NCBI RefSeq assembly: GCF_001429785.1
Contig: NZ_LMJF01000001.1
Coordinates: 998,474 to 1,062,473, forward strand
DNA: 64,000 nt
From: Lysobacter sp. Root916
GTDB taxonomy: Bacteria > Pseudomonadota > Gammaproteobacteria > Xanthomonadales > Xanthomonadaceae
Direction: 5' to 3'
How positions within the stretch are numbered: the stretch's first letter is position 1; every line of letters begins with the position of its first letter. A program made the position numbers and the translations under genes. This document shows positions 30,591-41,793 of the stretch, in pieces. The notes below the pieces were generated by a model, which saw nothing but the letters and a program-made list of their open reading frames with translations, was not told the DNA's origin and did no database searches.

Positions 30591-31397
30591 ATGAAGCCCT
30601 TCCTGCGCCACACCGCCCTCGCGCTCGCCGTGGGTTCGTTGGTTCTGTTCGCTGCCGGCTGCGACAAGAAGCCCGGCGAAAAAGCAGCCGACGCGGCCAA
30701 AACCGAAACCGCAAAGGCCGACGGCAAGGGCGAGGTCAAGGCCATCCCCGGCCTGGCCACCGAGAAGGAGCAGGTCAGCTACATGATCGGCCTGGACATC
30801 GCCAAGTCGCTGGAGATGGCCAAGGACGAGATCGACCTGGACACCATCAACAAGGCCATGAAGACCGCCCTGGCCGGCGAAAAGCCGCTGATGGACGAAA
30901 AGCAGGCCGCCGAAGTGCGCGACAGCTTCGCCCAGAAGATCCAGGCCAAGCAGATCGCCAAGATGATGGCCGAGGCCAAGAAGAACCTCACCGACGGCGA
31001 GGCCTTCCTGGCCACCAACGGCAAGAAGCCGGGCGTGGTGACCACCGCCTCGGGCCTGCAGTACCAGGTGCTGACCGAAGGCAAGGGCGCCAAGCCCAAG
31101 CCCACCGACATGGTGCGCGTGCACTACAAGGGCACCTTGCTGGACGGCAAGGAGTTCGACAGCTCCTACGAGCGCAACCAGCCGGTCGAGTTCCCGCTGC
31201 AGCAGGTGGTGCCGGGCTGGCAGGAAGGCATCGCGCTGATGCCGGTCGGCAGCAAGTACAAGCTGTGGATCCCGAGCAAGCTCGGCTACGGCGAGAAGGG
31301 CACCCCGGGCGGTCCGATTCCGCCGAACTCGGTGCTGGTGTTCGAGGTCGAACTGCTCGACGTGCTCGGCGCCGGCGGTCCCAAGCCCGGCAAGTAA
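30591..31397 (+). CDS. FKBP-type peptidyl-prolyl isomerase lipoprotein (FkpA/Mip-like)
   Basis: 268 residues. Lipobox FAAGC (Cys24), followed by a Lys/Ala-rich linker. One FkpA N-terminal dimerisation domain (about 55-135, QVSYMIGLDIAKSLE) and a C-terminal FKBP domain (SGLQYQVLTEGKG...VHYKGTLLDGKEFDSSYERNQPVEF) with active-site aromatic and Asp residues intact. It is a close paralogue of the upstream gene, with one dimerisation domain instead of two. Probably anchored to the outer membrane like Mip. Confidence 0.9.
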   Translation: MKPFLRHTALALAVGSLVLFAAGCDKKPGEKAADAAKTETAKADGKGEVKAIPGLATEKEQVSYMIGLDIAKSLEMAKDEIDLDTINKAMKTALAGEKPLMDEKQAAEVRDSFAQKIQAKQIAKMMAEAKKNLTDGEAFLATNGKKPGVVTTASGLQYQVLTEGKGAKPKPTDMVRVHYKGTLLDGKEFDSSYERNQPVEFPLQQVVPGWQEGIALMPVGSKYKLWIPSKLGYGEKGTPGGPIPPNSVLVFEVELLDVLGAGGPKPGK

Positions 31398-31420
31398 GCC
31401 GCCGCGCCTCGCGCGCACAC

Positions 31421-31448
31421 GTGCCCGGCGGCGGAGTTCGCCGGGCAC
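31421..31448. terminator. Hairpin between fkpA-like gene and ugd
   Basis: Perfect 10-bp stem GTGCCCGGCG / CGCCGGGCAC with an 8-base loop, 23 bp after the isomerase stop. No T tract follows, so it could be a 3'-end stabiliser rather than an intrinsic terminator. Confidence 0.45.
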
Positions 31449-31475
31449 GAACGCAACGCAACAAGAGAGCCCGAT

Positions 31476-32822
31476 ATGCGCGTTACGATTTTCGGCACCG
31501 GTTACGTGGGCTTGGTCACCGGTACCTGTCTGGCTGACGTCGGCCACGACGTGGTCTGCGTCGACATCGACGCGGCCAAGGTCGAAGGCCTGAACCAGGG
31601 CGTGATTCCGATCTACGAGCCCGGCCTGGAGCCGATGGTCAAGGCCAATCACGCCGCCGGCCGTCTGCACTTCACCACCGATGCCGCCGCCGCGATCGCG
31701 CACGGCGACATGATCTTCATCGCGGTCGGCACGCCGCCCGACGAGGACGGCAGCGCCGACCTGCAGTACGTGCTGGCGGTGGCCCGCACCATCGGCCGGC
31801 ATATCGAACGCGCGGTGGTGGTGGTCAACAAATCGACCGTGCCGGTCGGCACCGCCGACAAGGTCCAGGCCGCGATCGCCGCCGAGCTCGCCCAGCGCGG
31901 GGTCGAGGTCGGTTTCGATGTCGCCTCCAATCCCGAATTCCTGAAAGAGGGCGATGCGGTCAACGACTGCATGCGTCCGGACCGCATCGTGGTGGGTTCG
32001 TCCAATCCGGCCGCGGTGGAGAAACTCAAGCGCCTGTACGCGCCGTTCAACCGCAATCACGAGCGCATCGTGGTGATGGATGTGCGTTCGGCCGAGCTGA
32101 CCAAGTACGCCGCCAACGCGATGCTGGCGACCAAGATCAGCTTCATGAACGAGATCGCCAACATCGCCGAGAAAGTCGGCGCCGATATCGAGATGGTGCG
32201 CCAGGGCATCGGCTCGGATCCGCGCATCGGCTGGCATTTCATTTACCCGGGCGCCGGCTACGGCGGCTCCTGCTTCCCCAAGGACGTGCAGGCGCTGGCG
32301 CGTACCGCCCAGCACAGCGGTTACAGCGCGCGTCTGCTGGATGCGGTGGAGGCGGTCAACGACAGCCAGAAGGGCCACCTGTTCGAACTGATCCAGCGCC
32401 ATTACGGCGGCGCCATCGAAGGCAAGACCTTCGCGGTCTGGGGCCTGGCCTTCAAGCCCAACACCGACGACATGCGCGAGGCCTCGAGCCGACGCCTGTT
32501 GGCGCAGTTGTGGGAGGCCGGCGCCAAGGTGCGCGCCTACGATCCCGAGGCGACCGAGGAAGCCCAGCGCGTCTTCGGCGAGCGCGACGATCTGGTCCTG
32601 TGCGACTCCTCGCGCGCGGCCCTGGCCGACGCCGACGCCTTGGTCGTGGTCACCGAGTGGAAGCAGTTCCGCAGCCCCGATTTCGCGCGCGTGCGCAACG
32701 CGCTGGCCGACGCGGTGATCTTCGACGGACGCAACCTCTACCATCCCGATGAGGTCGAGTCGGCGGGCCTGGCCTATTACGGCATCGGCCGCGGCCGCTC
32801 GATCCGGCTGGACACGCCGTGA
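31476..32822 (+). CDS. ugd: UDP-glucose 6-dehydrogenase
   Basis: 448-residue NAD enzyme that oxidises UDP-glucose to UDP-glucuronate, a precursor of exopolysaccharide and lipid A decorations. N-terminal NAD-binding [10 protein letters not shown], the [12 protein letters not shown] segment, the catalytic cysteine in [10 protein letters not shown] (about residue 265), and the C-terminal nucleotide-sugar domain ([17 protein letters not shown]) are all in place. Standard bacterial length. Its stop overlaps the GTG start of slyX by 4 bp (32819-32822). Confidence 0.96.
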   Translation: MRVTIFGTGYVGLVTGTCLADVGHDVVCVDIDAAKVEGLNQGVIPIYEPGLEPMVKANHAAGRLHFTTDAAAAIAHGDMIFIAVGTPPDEDGSADLQYVLAVARTIGRHIERAVVVVNKSTVPVGTADKVQAAIAAELAQRGVEVGFDVASNPEFLKEGDAVNDCMRPDRIVVGSSNPAAVEKLKRLYAPFNRNHERIVVMDVRSAELTKYAANAMLATKISFMNEIANIAEKVGADIEMVRQGIGSDPRIGWHFIYPGAGYGGSCFPKDVQALARTAQHSGYSARLLDAVEAVNDSQKGHLFELIQRHYGGAIEGKTFAVWGLAFKPNTDDMREASSRRLLAQLWEAGAKVRAYDPEATEEAQRVFGERDDLVLCDSSRAALADADALVVVTEWKQFRSPDFARVRNALADAVIFDGRNLYHPDEVESAGLAYYGIGRGRSIRLDTP

Positions 32823-33067
32823 GCGCCGACACCGCCAGCGCCGAGGTCGAGCGGCGCCTGATCGACCTGGAGACGCGGCTCGCGTTCCAGGAGCATGCCC
32901 TGCTCGAACTCAGCGACGCGCTCGCCGCCTCGCGCGACGAGGAAACGCGTACCACGCTGCTGCTGCACCGCGCCCTGGAGGAACTGCGCCAGCTGCGCAT
33001 GGCCATGTCCAGCGGCGGTCCGCTCGGCAACGACGCCGCCAGCGAGCCGCCGCCGCCGCATTACTGA
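32819..33067 (+). CDS. slyX: SlyX family protein
   Basis: 82-residue acidic coiled-coil protein: [27 protein letters not shown] gives a clear heptad pattern, and the PPPPHY C-terminus is the usual SlyX ending. Cellular role unknown. GTG start inside the end of ugd (GTGA). Confidence 0.87.
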   Translation: MSADTASAEVERRLIDLETRLAFQEHALLELSDALAASRDEETRTTLLLHRALEELRQLRMAMSSGGPLGNDAASEPPPPHY

Positions 33068-33149
33068 TCGCCGCGGCGCGTTCACCGACAGCGCCCGAAC
33101 TCGTTAGATCCCTTATCCACGCACGTCCCCCAGCCGAAGATCCAAGCCG

Positions 33150-33851
33150 ATGAGCGACACACTGCGCGACCAATTGTTAGGCCTGGGCTTCAAGCCCGCG
33201 CCCAAGCCCGAGCGGCCCGAACGCGGCAACGATCCCAAGCGCGGCAACGGTCGTCGCGACGGCAAGCCCGCGTCGGGCGTGCGCGCCGATGCGCGCGGCC
33301 CGGGCGCCAAGCCCGCACAGCCGGGTCAGCACCGCAACGAACAGCGTCGCGGCCCGGGCGGCAAGCCGGCTGGAAGGCCGGCCGGAAAGCCGGGCCAGCC
33401 GGGGCAGGGCAAGCCGCGCTCGCGCGAGGACATCGACCTGGCCAAGGCCTACGCGATCCGCGCCCAGCGCGAGAAGGACGAGCGCATCGCCGCCGAACAG
33501 GCCAAGCAGGAAGAGGCGCGCCAGCGCCGCGAGGCGCGCGCGCGCCTGGCCGAACTGGTCAAGGATCAGGCGCTCAACGTGCCCGACGCCGAGATCGCGC
33601 GCCACTTCCCGTACGGCGGCAAGATCAAGCGCATCTACGTCACCCCCGATCAGCTCAAGGCGCTCAACGCCGGCGAGCTGGGCGTGCTGCAGATGGACGG
33701 CCGCTACGTGCTGGTGAGCGCGCAGATGCTGGCCCAGGCCGAGGCGGTGTTCGCGCCGGCGGTCGCGCTCAAGGTCGATCCGAACGCGCCCGCGCAGGAC
33801 GACCCCTACGCCGATCCGCAATACCAGGTGCCCGACGACCTGGTCTGGTAA
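33150..33851 (+). CDS. DUF2058 protein, YaiL-like
   Basis: 233 residues. N-terminal SDTLRDQLLGLGFK motif typical of YaiL, then a long basic, Pro/Gly/Arg-rich disordered stretch (about 20-90), a charged coiled helix (about 95-145), and the conserved C-terminal domain with HFPYGGKIKRIYVTPDQLKALNAGELGVLQMDGRYVLV. The family has been linked to nucleic-acid association, but activity is unproven. The disordered linker is longer than in E. coli YaiL. Confidence 0.85.
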   Translation: MSDTLRDQLLGLGFKPAPKPERPERGNDPKRGNGRRDGKPASGVRADARGPGAKPAQPGQHRNEQRRGPGGKPAGRPAGKPGQPGQGKPRSREDIDLAKAYAIRAQREKDERIAAEQAKQEEARQRREARARLAELVKDQALNVPDAEIARHFPYGGKIKRIYVTPDQLKALNAGELGVLQMDGRYVLVSAQMLAQAEAVFAPAVALKVDPNAPAQDDPYADPQYQVPDDLVW

Positions 33852-33912
33852 GGTCGCGCCGTTCCGATCACCCGCGCCGCGGCGCACGCGGCTCGTCCGC
33901 GAATGGATACCG

Positions 33913-36033
33913 ATGCGCGTAGACGAGCGTCAGTCAGACTATCTTCCGTATATCGACGGCCTGCGCGCCGTCGCCGTGCTCGCGGTGGTCGCCTACCACC
34001 TCAACGCGGCGTGGCTGCCGGGCGGTTTCACCGGCGTCGACATATTCTTCGTCATTTCCGGCTTCGTGGTCAGCGCCTCGGTCGCGCGTTTTCCGCGCGC
34101 CGGCTTCTTCGAATCGCTGCTGCGCTTCTACGCGCGCCGCCTGCGCCGGATCGCGCCGGCGCTGATCGTCTGCCTGCTCGCGACCGTGGTCGCCAGCGCC
34201 TTGTTCATTCCCGAGGCCTGGCTCAGCGAGACCAGCCGCAATACCGGGCGCATGGCCTTCTTCGGGCTCAGCAACTTCGTCCTGGCCGCGACCGGCAACG
34301 ACTATTTCTCGCCCAAGGTCGAGTTCAACCCCTACACCCACACCTGGTCGCTGGGCGTGGAGGAACAGTTCTATGTGGTGTTCCCGCTGCTGTTCCTGGC
34401 TTGGAGCTACGGTGCGCGCAAGCGCTGGATCTCGCTGGGGCTGTTTGCAGTAGGCGCGCTGGTGTCGCTGTGGTACGCGCGTTTGCTGGCAGGGGCCGGC
34501 GACCGCGCGGTCGAGGCCTTCTACCTCAGCACCAGCCGCTTCTGGCAGCTGGGCGCGGGCGTGTTGCTGTACCAGGCGCTGAGCCTGGCGGGCGTGTCGG
34601 CGCGCACGGGCGAGGGCAGTGCGCGCGTCGGGGCCTGGCTGCGTTCGGCCGGACTGGCGCTGGCGGTGCTGCTGATCGCGGCCGGTTTCGTGTATGCGCG
34701 GCCCGGCCATTCGCCTTGGCCCGACGGCGTGTGGCCGGTGCTGGGCACGCTATTGCTGCTGGGGCTGCTGTACGCCGGCGGCGCGGGCGGCTGGGTCGGA
34801 CGCGTGCTGTCGACCGCGCCGGCGGTCGGCATCGGACGCATCTCGTATTCGCTGTACCTGTGGCATTGGCCGGTGTTCGTGCTGTTCCGCTGGACCCTGG
34901 GACTGGAGTCGGCCGGCACGCGCTCGCTCGCGCTGGGCCTCACGTTCGCGCTCGCTACGGCGTCCTATCTGTGGGTAGAACGCCCGCTGCGGCATGCCGC
35001 GCCGCTGGTGCGCATGCGCAATTGGGGCTTCGTGACCGCGGCGGTGCTGGTGGTGTTCGCCTCCAGCGCGATCTACCGGCACGTCGCGCGGCACGCGCAG
35101 GATTACTCGCTGAGCGTGGTCAGCCGCAACGCCGGCGACTGGTATCCGTACGGGCCGGAAACCGATCCGGCGTATCCGGGCTGCAAGCTGGTATCGCGCA
35201 CCGAACAGATCGAAGGCGGCGCGGCCTGGGTCTACGAGCGCAGCGGCTGCGCGTCGGCGCCGGTGGACGCGCGGCGCGTGTTCGTGGCCGGCGATTCGCA
35301 TGCCGGCGCCTATTCGGAACTGCTGCAACGCTCGGTGCTGGCCAGCGGCCGCACGGTGCGGCTGTACTTCGCCGGCGGTTGCGGTGTGGCCGGTCTGGTC
35401 GATCGCCGCGAGTTCGACAATCCGCAATGCCGCGGCTACGTCGATGCCGTGCTCGCCGACGTGACGCGCCAGGCGCGCAGCGGCGACGTGCTGTTCCTGC
35501 CGGCGCTGCGCCTGCCGCGGCTGTCCGAGCAATGGATGCTGTTCGACGAACAGGCGGCGGTGAGCGCGATGTTCAGCGCCGATGCCGACGCCTCGCGGCG
35601 CCAGGGCGTGGCCGGTGCGATCGAGCGCCTGCGCCCGCTGGCGCAGCGCGGCGTGCGCATCGTGTTCGAGGCGCCCAAGCCCTTGCTGCGCGCGCCGCCC
35701 TACCGCTGTTCGGATTGGTTCAACCGAGACAATCCGATCTGCGCGCGCGGGCTGACCGTGGAGCGCGATTTCCTGCAGCGTTACCGGGCGCCGGCGGTGA
35801 CGGCCTTGCAGCAGATCGCCGCGCAGGTGCCGGGCGCCAGCGTCTGGGACCCGTTCCCGCTGCTATGCCCCGGCCCGACCTGCGCCGCGCTGCGCGATGG
35901 CCGCCCGCTGTACTTCGACGGCGACCACCTCAGCGGCTACGGCAATCGCGTGCTGTTGCCGGGCTTCGCCGCGCACCTGGACGGTTTGAAGACGGGCGCG
36001 TCGGCTCCGGCTGTGGCCGCGCCCGCGCAGTAA
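33913..36033 (+). CDS. Acyltransferase-3 / SGNH O-acetylase (OafA-type)
   Basis: 706 residues. The N-terminal 380 residues form an acyltransferase-3 membrane domain of about ten helices. It has YIDGLRAVAVLAVVAYHLN with the catalytic His, the RRLRRIAPAL motif, and FNPYTHTWSLGVEEQFYVVFPLL. The C-terminal periplasmic SGNH domain has block I VFVAGDSHAG (near residue 460) and the late DxxH in FDGDHLSGYG. Such enzymes O-acetylate lipopolysaccharide O-antigen, peptidoglycan or exopolysaccharide; the target here is unknown. Nearby ugd fits a surface-sugar setting. Confidence 0.92.
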   Translation: MRVDERQSDYLPYIDGLRAVAVLAVVAYHLNAAWLPGGFTGVDIFFVISGFVVSASVARFPRAGFFESLLRFYARRLRRIAPALIVCLLATVVASALFIPEAWLSETSRNTGRMAFFGLSNFVLAATGNDYFSPKVEFNPYTHTWSLGVEEQFYVVFPLLFLAWSYGARKRWISLGLFAVGALVSLWYARLLAGAGDRAVEAFYLSTSRFWQLGAGVLLYQALSLAGVSARTGEGSARVGAWLRSAGLALAVLLIAAGFVYARPGHSPWPDGVWPVLGTLLLLGLLYAGGAGGWVGRVLSTAPAVGIGRISYSLYLWHWPVFVLFRWTLGLESAGTRSLALGLTFALATASYLWVERPLRHAAPLVRMRNWGFVTAAVLVVFASSAIYRHVARHAQDYSLSVVSRNAGDWYPYGPETDPAYPGCKLVSRTEQIEGGAAWVYERSGCASAPVDARRVFVAGDSHAGAYSELLQRSVLASGRTVRLYFAGGCGVAGLVDRREFDNPQCRGYVDAVLADVTRQARSGDVLFLPALRLPRLSEQWMLFDEQAAVSAMFSADADASRRQGVAGAIERLRPLAQRGVRIVFEAPKPLLRAPPYRCSDWFNRDNPICARGLTVERDFLQRYRAPAVTALQQIAAQVPGASVWDPFPLLCPGPTCAALRDGRPLYFDGDHLSGYGNRVLLPGFAAHLDGLKTGASAPAVAAPAQ

Positions 36034-36051
36034 GGTTCAGGGCGCGCCGGT

Positions 36052-36909
36052 TCAGGCGGCTTGCATCGCCTGCGTCGCGCCGTCGGCGGCGGCGGCAGGG
36101 CGCATGCGCGCGATCATCGCCGCGACCGCCTGTGCGGTGTCCAGCGGCCGCTCCATCGGAAACAGATGGCTGCCTTCGATCCAGGCCCAACGCCCGTCGA
36201 CCAGACGGCGCGTGGCCGCGCTGCCGGCATGGCGCAGTTCGCGCGAACGCGTGCCGGCCAGGAAGGCCACCGGCACGCGCAGCCGCGTGGCCAGGTCGCT
36301 CAGCGCGGTGGTCGGCAGGCTGCGGTAGATCGCGTATTCGGTTTCGCGCACGAACGCCAGTTCGCGGCCGCCGTCGTCGGCGACCCGGGTGCCGTGTTCG
36401 ACATAATCCTGCAGCACGCGCGGGTGCCAGCGTGCGAACGCGGGCTTGGCCTGGAAGTGCGCGAGCACCGCCTCGCGGTCGGGCCAGTGCTGGCGTCGCT
36501 GCAGGGTCGCGCGCATCGGCATCAGCAGATTGTCCAGGCCGGTGCGGCGGCCGATCGCGACCAAGTGCGCGCGCCAGCCCGCGATCAGCGGCGAATCCAG
36601 CATCACCACGCCGGCCACGCGTGCGCCCAATGCGCTGTCGGCCAGGCGGTGCGCGGCGAGCAGGCTGAGGTAGCCGCCCAGCGAATGGCCGACCAGCCAG
36701 ATGCGGCGCGCATCGCCAGCCGCGGCATGCACGCGTGCGACCAGTTCCTCGGCCAGGTGCGGCCAGTCCGGCGTGACCGGATAGCGCGGATCGTGGCCGA
36801 TGCGTTCCGGCCGCTCGATCCGGTAGTCGGCCGCCAGCGCGTCCAGCATCAGTCCGTAGACCGGCGCCGGAAAGCCGTTAGCGTGCGAGAACAGCAGCAG
36901 ATCGGACAT
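36052..36909 (-). CDS. Alpha/beta hydrolase
   Basis: 285-residue serine hydrolase. Nucleophile elbow GHSLGG (Ser76), oxyanion loop FSHANGFPAPVY near the N-terminus, and a probable catalytic His in EGSHLFPMERP. The lid region has LDSPLIAGWRAHLVAIGRRTG. Cytosolic (no signal peptide). The substrate cannot be told; the family includes esterases and lactonases. Its end is 18 bp from the end of the convergent O-acetylase gene. Confidence 0.82.
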   Translation of the reverse strand: MSDLLLFSHANGFPAPVYGLMLDALAADYRIERPERIGHDPRYPVTPDWPHLAEELVARVHAAAGDARRIWLVGHSLGGYLSLLAAHRLADSALGARVAGVVMLDSPLIAGWRAHLVAIGRRTGLDNLLMPMRATLQRRQHWPDREAVLAHFQAKPAFARWHPRVLQDYVEHGTRVADDGGRELAFVRETEYAIYRSLPTTALSDLATRLRVPVAFLAGTRSRELRHAGSAATRRLVDGRWAWIEGSHLFPMERPLDTAQAVAAMIARMRPAAAADGATQAMQAA

Positions 36910-37220
36910 GGCGGGGCGCGGCGAGACGGGTGTAGAATCAACCATACCATTGAGTACGGTCTCGGGGCATCCGCTGAGGACGCGGCGCTGGAGGGACGGA
37001 AGTTTTGCCGACCTTCGATCACGAACCGCATTCGCGGCAACGGCGATGATCGAGCGTCGCACCGTGGCGCGAAGCCGCGAACGGACTGTCGCAAGACGCG
37101 CACGCCTGGGCGCAGCCGTGGCCGCAAGTCGCGGGCTATGCGACAGCGGCCGCCTAGGATGAACCAGGGCCGATGAGCGGCCCCGCGCCGACCGGCGCGA
37201 CATCGATCGAGAGGGATTTC
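36910..37220. other. 311-bp divergent gap before the beta-helix gene
   Basis: No convincing gene. It lies between divergently transcribed genes, so both promoters should be here. A partly palindromic ACCATACC-ATTG-AGTACGGT (36942-36961) near the hydrolase start is the only structure seen. The part nearest the beta-helix gene ends with GAGAGGGA, its ribosome-binding site. Confidence 0.5.
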
Positions 37221-38042
37221 ATGCGCGTCGTACCGACTCTGGGCCTGGTTTTGTCCGGCCTGTTGTGTTCCACCTCCGTGCTGGCCTGCGACACCGTGCT
37301 GGCCGCCGATGTTTACGTCATCGACGCGCCCGGCAAGTACTGCCTCAACGCCAATCGCGATCACCCGGTCGCCATCGACGCCTCCGATGTGGAGCTCGAC
37401 TGCAAGACCCGCACGATTTCGCGCGGCGATCAGCAAAGTAGGCACATCGGCATCGAAGTACGGCGCCACGACAACGTGACCGTGCGCAATTGCCGCGTCG
37501 ACGGCTATCCGGTGGGCATCGAAATGCTGATCCAGCGCAACGGCCAGCTCATCAACAACACCGTGAGCAACGCCGGGCAGCCGATTTTCGTCTCCGGCAG
37601 CCGCGATCCGCAGGGCTCGCGCCTGACCGGCAACCGGGTCGTGGGCTACGAGCGCCAAGGCCACGAGGTCCCGGCCTGGACGCCCGCGATCGAAGTGTGG
37701 GATCTGCCCAAGTCGCAGCTGATCAACAACGTGGTCGTGGGCTACCGCGGTAACCGCGGCATCCTGATGATGCGTTCGCCCGAGTCGCAGCTCACCGGCA
37801 ACCAGATGCTGGATTTTCTGGCCGAGACCGACGGAGTGATCTCGATGCAGGAATCGCCGCGCACCCGCCTGGTGCACAACACCATCGCCCTGCAAACCGT
37901 GCGCGGGCGTTCGGCGGTCAGCAGCGATACCAACGACCACACCTGCGTGGAGAACATCGTGGTCAACGCCATGGGCGGCGGTTTCGAGATCTGCGGGGTG
38001 TCGCGCTTCAACGTGGTGCAGCCCTGGATCGAGCCGCACTGA
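37221..38042 (+). CDS. Secreted right-handed beta-helix protein
   Basis: 273 residues with a signal peptide (about 1-22). The rest is a run of short beta-helix coils (SDVELDCKTRTISRG, IGIEVRRHDNVTVRNCRVDGY, PVGIEMLIQRNGQLINNTVSNAG, TGNQMLDF...) like pectate-lyase-fold/NosD-type repeats. Six cysteines. No catalytic Asp/Arg set of a lyase can be named with confidence. It could be a polysaccharide-binding or degrading surface protein. GAGAGGGA 7 bases upstream supports this start. Confidence 0.8.
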   Translation: MRVVPTLGLVLSGLLCSTSVLACDTVLAADVYVIDAPGKYCLNANRDHPVAIDASDVELDCKTRTISRGDQQSRHIGIEVRRHDNVTVRNCRVDGYPVGIEMLIQRNGQLINNTVSNAGQPIFVSGSRDPQGSRLTGNRVVGYERQGHEVPAWTPAIEVWDLPKSQLINNVVVGYRGNRGILMMRSPESQLTGNQMLDFLAETDGVISMQESPRTRLVHNTIALQTVRGRSAVSSDTNDHTCVENIVVNAMGGGFEICGVSRFNVVQPWIEPH

Positions 38043-38106
38043 GGTAGGCGCGGGCCGCGGATCGCGCGCGTAACGGCGATCCGCGGCCGGCTTGCACGGG
38101 TAGGCC

Positions 38107-38189
38107 GTGCTTGCCGCGAAGGCGGGGGTCCAGTGACTGCAAAGTCATGCCTGGCGAGGCCCCTGGATCCCCGCCTTCGCGGGAATCAC
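38107..38189. repeat. Gene-less paired palindrome with the same ends as the GIY-YIG element
   Basis: Two inverted 27-bp arms (38107-38133 and 38163-38189), matching at 24 positions, share the core CCCGCGAAGGCGGG-like sequence. They bracket 29 bp with a TGACT...AGTCA dyad. The arms align end to end with the perfect 27-bp arms at 57478-57504 and 57821-57847. It looks like a short, non-coding relative of that element. Confidence 0.85.
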
Positions 38190-38206
38190 GGCCCGCGCGG
38201 CGCGCG

Positions 38207-38914
38207 TCAGCTGAAGCGCGACAGCGCCTCGTGACCGAGTTCGCGCACCGTAGACACGCCCAGGTCGCGCAGGATGCGGTGGGTGCGGTGCGGCAGCGGC
38301 GATTCGTCGATGTCGTGCGGGGCGATGTTCTTGCCGGGCACGCCGGGCAGGAATTCGATGCCGGCCGCGGCGTAGCAGTGCTGGACCAGCGCCGAGCAGT
38401 ACAGCGCGCCTTCCTTGGCCAGCAGGTTGCTGCGCCGGCGCAGGCGCCGGCTGTGCATGGCCATCAGGGTGCCGACCAGCTCGCTGATCGAATAACTGGA
38501 CAGGCCCGACAGCAGGTCCAGGCCGGCGATCTGGACCTGGCGGATCTGCGTCTCGTCCAGGCCGAAGTCGAGGATGGCGATGTTCGGGAAGGCCTCGGCG
38601 TCGTAATAGCGCTCGACCCGGTTCTCCTGCACGCCCAGACGGATCTGGCGGTAGCGCAGGTCCAGGTCGGACTCGATCACCCACCACTGGCCGTCGACGC
38701 GGCGCTCGCTGAAGACGAAGGCGTGCGACCACAGGCTGCGATGGCCATCGTGGGTCAGCGGCGCCTGCGCCTTGCGGATCAGCTTGTTGATGAAGTCGCG
38801 GCCGCCGCACAGGCCGATCCGGCCGGGGCCGGCGTATTTCTCGATGAAGGCCGCGTTGCCGAGGCTCTCGTCGTCGGTGTCGGCATCGTGGTCGGGCGGC
38901 AGCGTTTCGCTCAT
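38207..38914 (-). CDS. Permuted papain-fold (YiiX/NlpC-P60-like) protein
   Basis: 235 residues, cytosolic by sequence. A histidine motif, LWSHAFVF (His64), comes before the cysteine motif, LYCSALVQHCY (Cys173), the order seen in circularly permuted NlpC/P60 enzymes such as YiiX and YaeF. GIGLCGGRDFINKLI precedes the His motif. Members cut peptides or amide-linked lipids; the substrate here is unknown. I chose MSETLPPDHD as the start since the longer version adds only Pro/Arg-rich sequence. Confidence 0.72.
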   Translation of the reverse strand: MSETLPPDHDADTDDESLGNAAFIEKYAGPGRIGLCGGRDFINKLIRKAQAPLTHDGHRSLWSHAFVFSERRVDGQWWVIESDLDLRYRQIRLGVQENRVERYYDAEAFPNIAILDFGLDETQIRQVQIAGLDLLSGLSSYSISELVGTLMAMHSRRLRRRSNLLAKEGALYCSALVQHCYAAAGIEFLPGVPGKNIAPHDIDESPLPHRTHRILRDLGVSTVRELGHEALSRFS

Positions 38915-38970
38915 CGGTCGTGCTCGGCAAGGGCGGCGGGCGGGGCGGTCGACGAGCGCCCCGCGCGGTG

Positions 38971-41658
<2,688 letters not shown>

Positions 41659-41717
41659 CGGGTGTGGGGTTCGAAATGCTCTTGAGGCTGGAAGCTGAGG
41701 AGTAGCGACGAGAATCT

Positions 41718-41772
41718 AGTAACGAGTTGGGGTGCGTCGGCTTGTTGCTGTTTTCTCTCTTTACTCGTTACT
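41718..41772. repeat. Inverted repeat with 7-bp steps between the metH genes
   Basis: Perfect 10-bp arms AGTAACGAGT (41718-41727) and ACTCGTTACT (41763-41772). Wider flanks are built of degenerate 7-mers (GAAGCTG, AGGAGTA, GCGACGA, GAATCTA, GTAACGA on the left; TTTACTC, GTTACTG, ACTTATT, GCTCGTT on the right). The plan is like arrays 1 and 2 but the 7-mer differs. It may form a hairpin in the metH transcript. Confidence 0.75.
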
Positions 41773-41793
41773 GACTTATTGCTCGTTACCGAT

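Noticed and set aside
33903-36668. A 921-codon frame overlapping the acyltransferase gene
   Set aside because: Arg/Ala/Gly-rich out-of-frame reading; the +1 frame starting at 33913 has full acyltransferase-3 and SGNH motifs.
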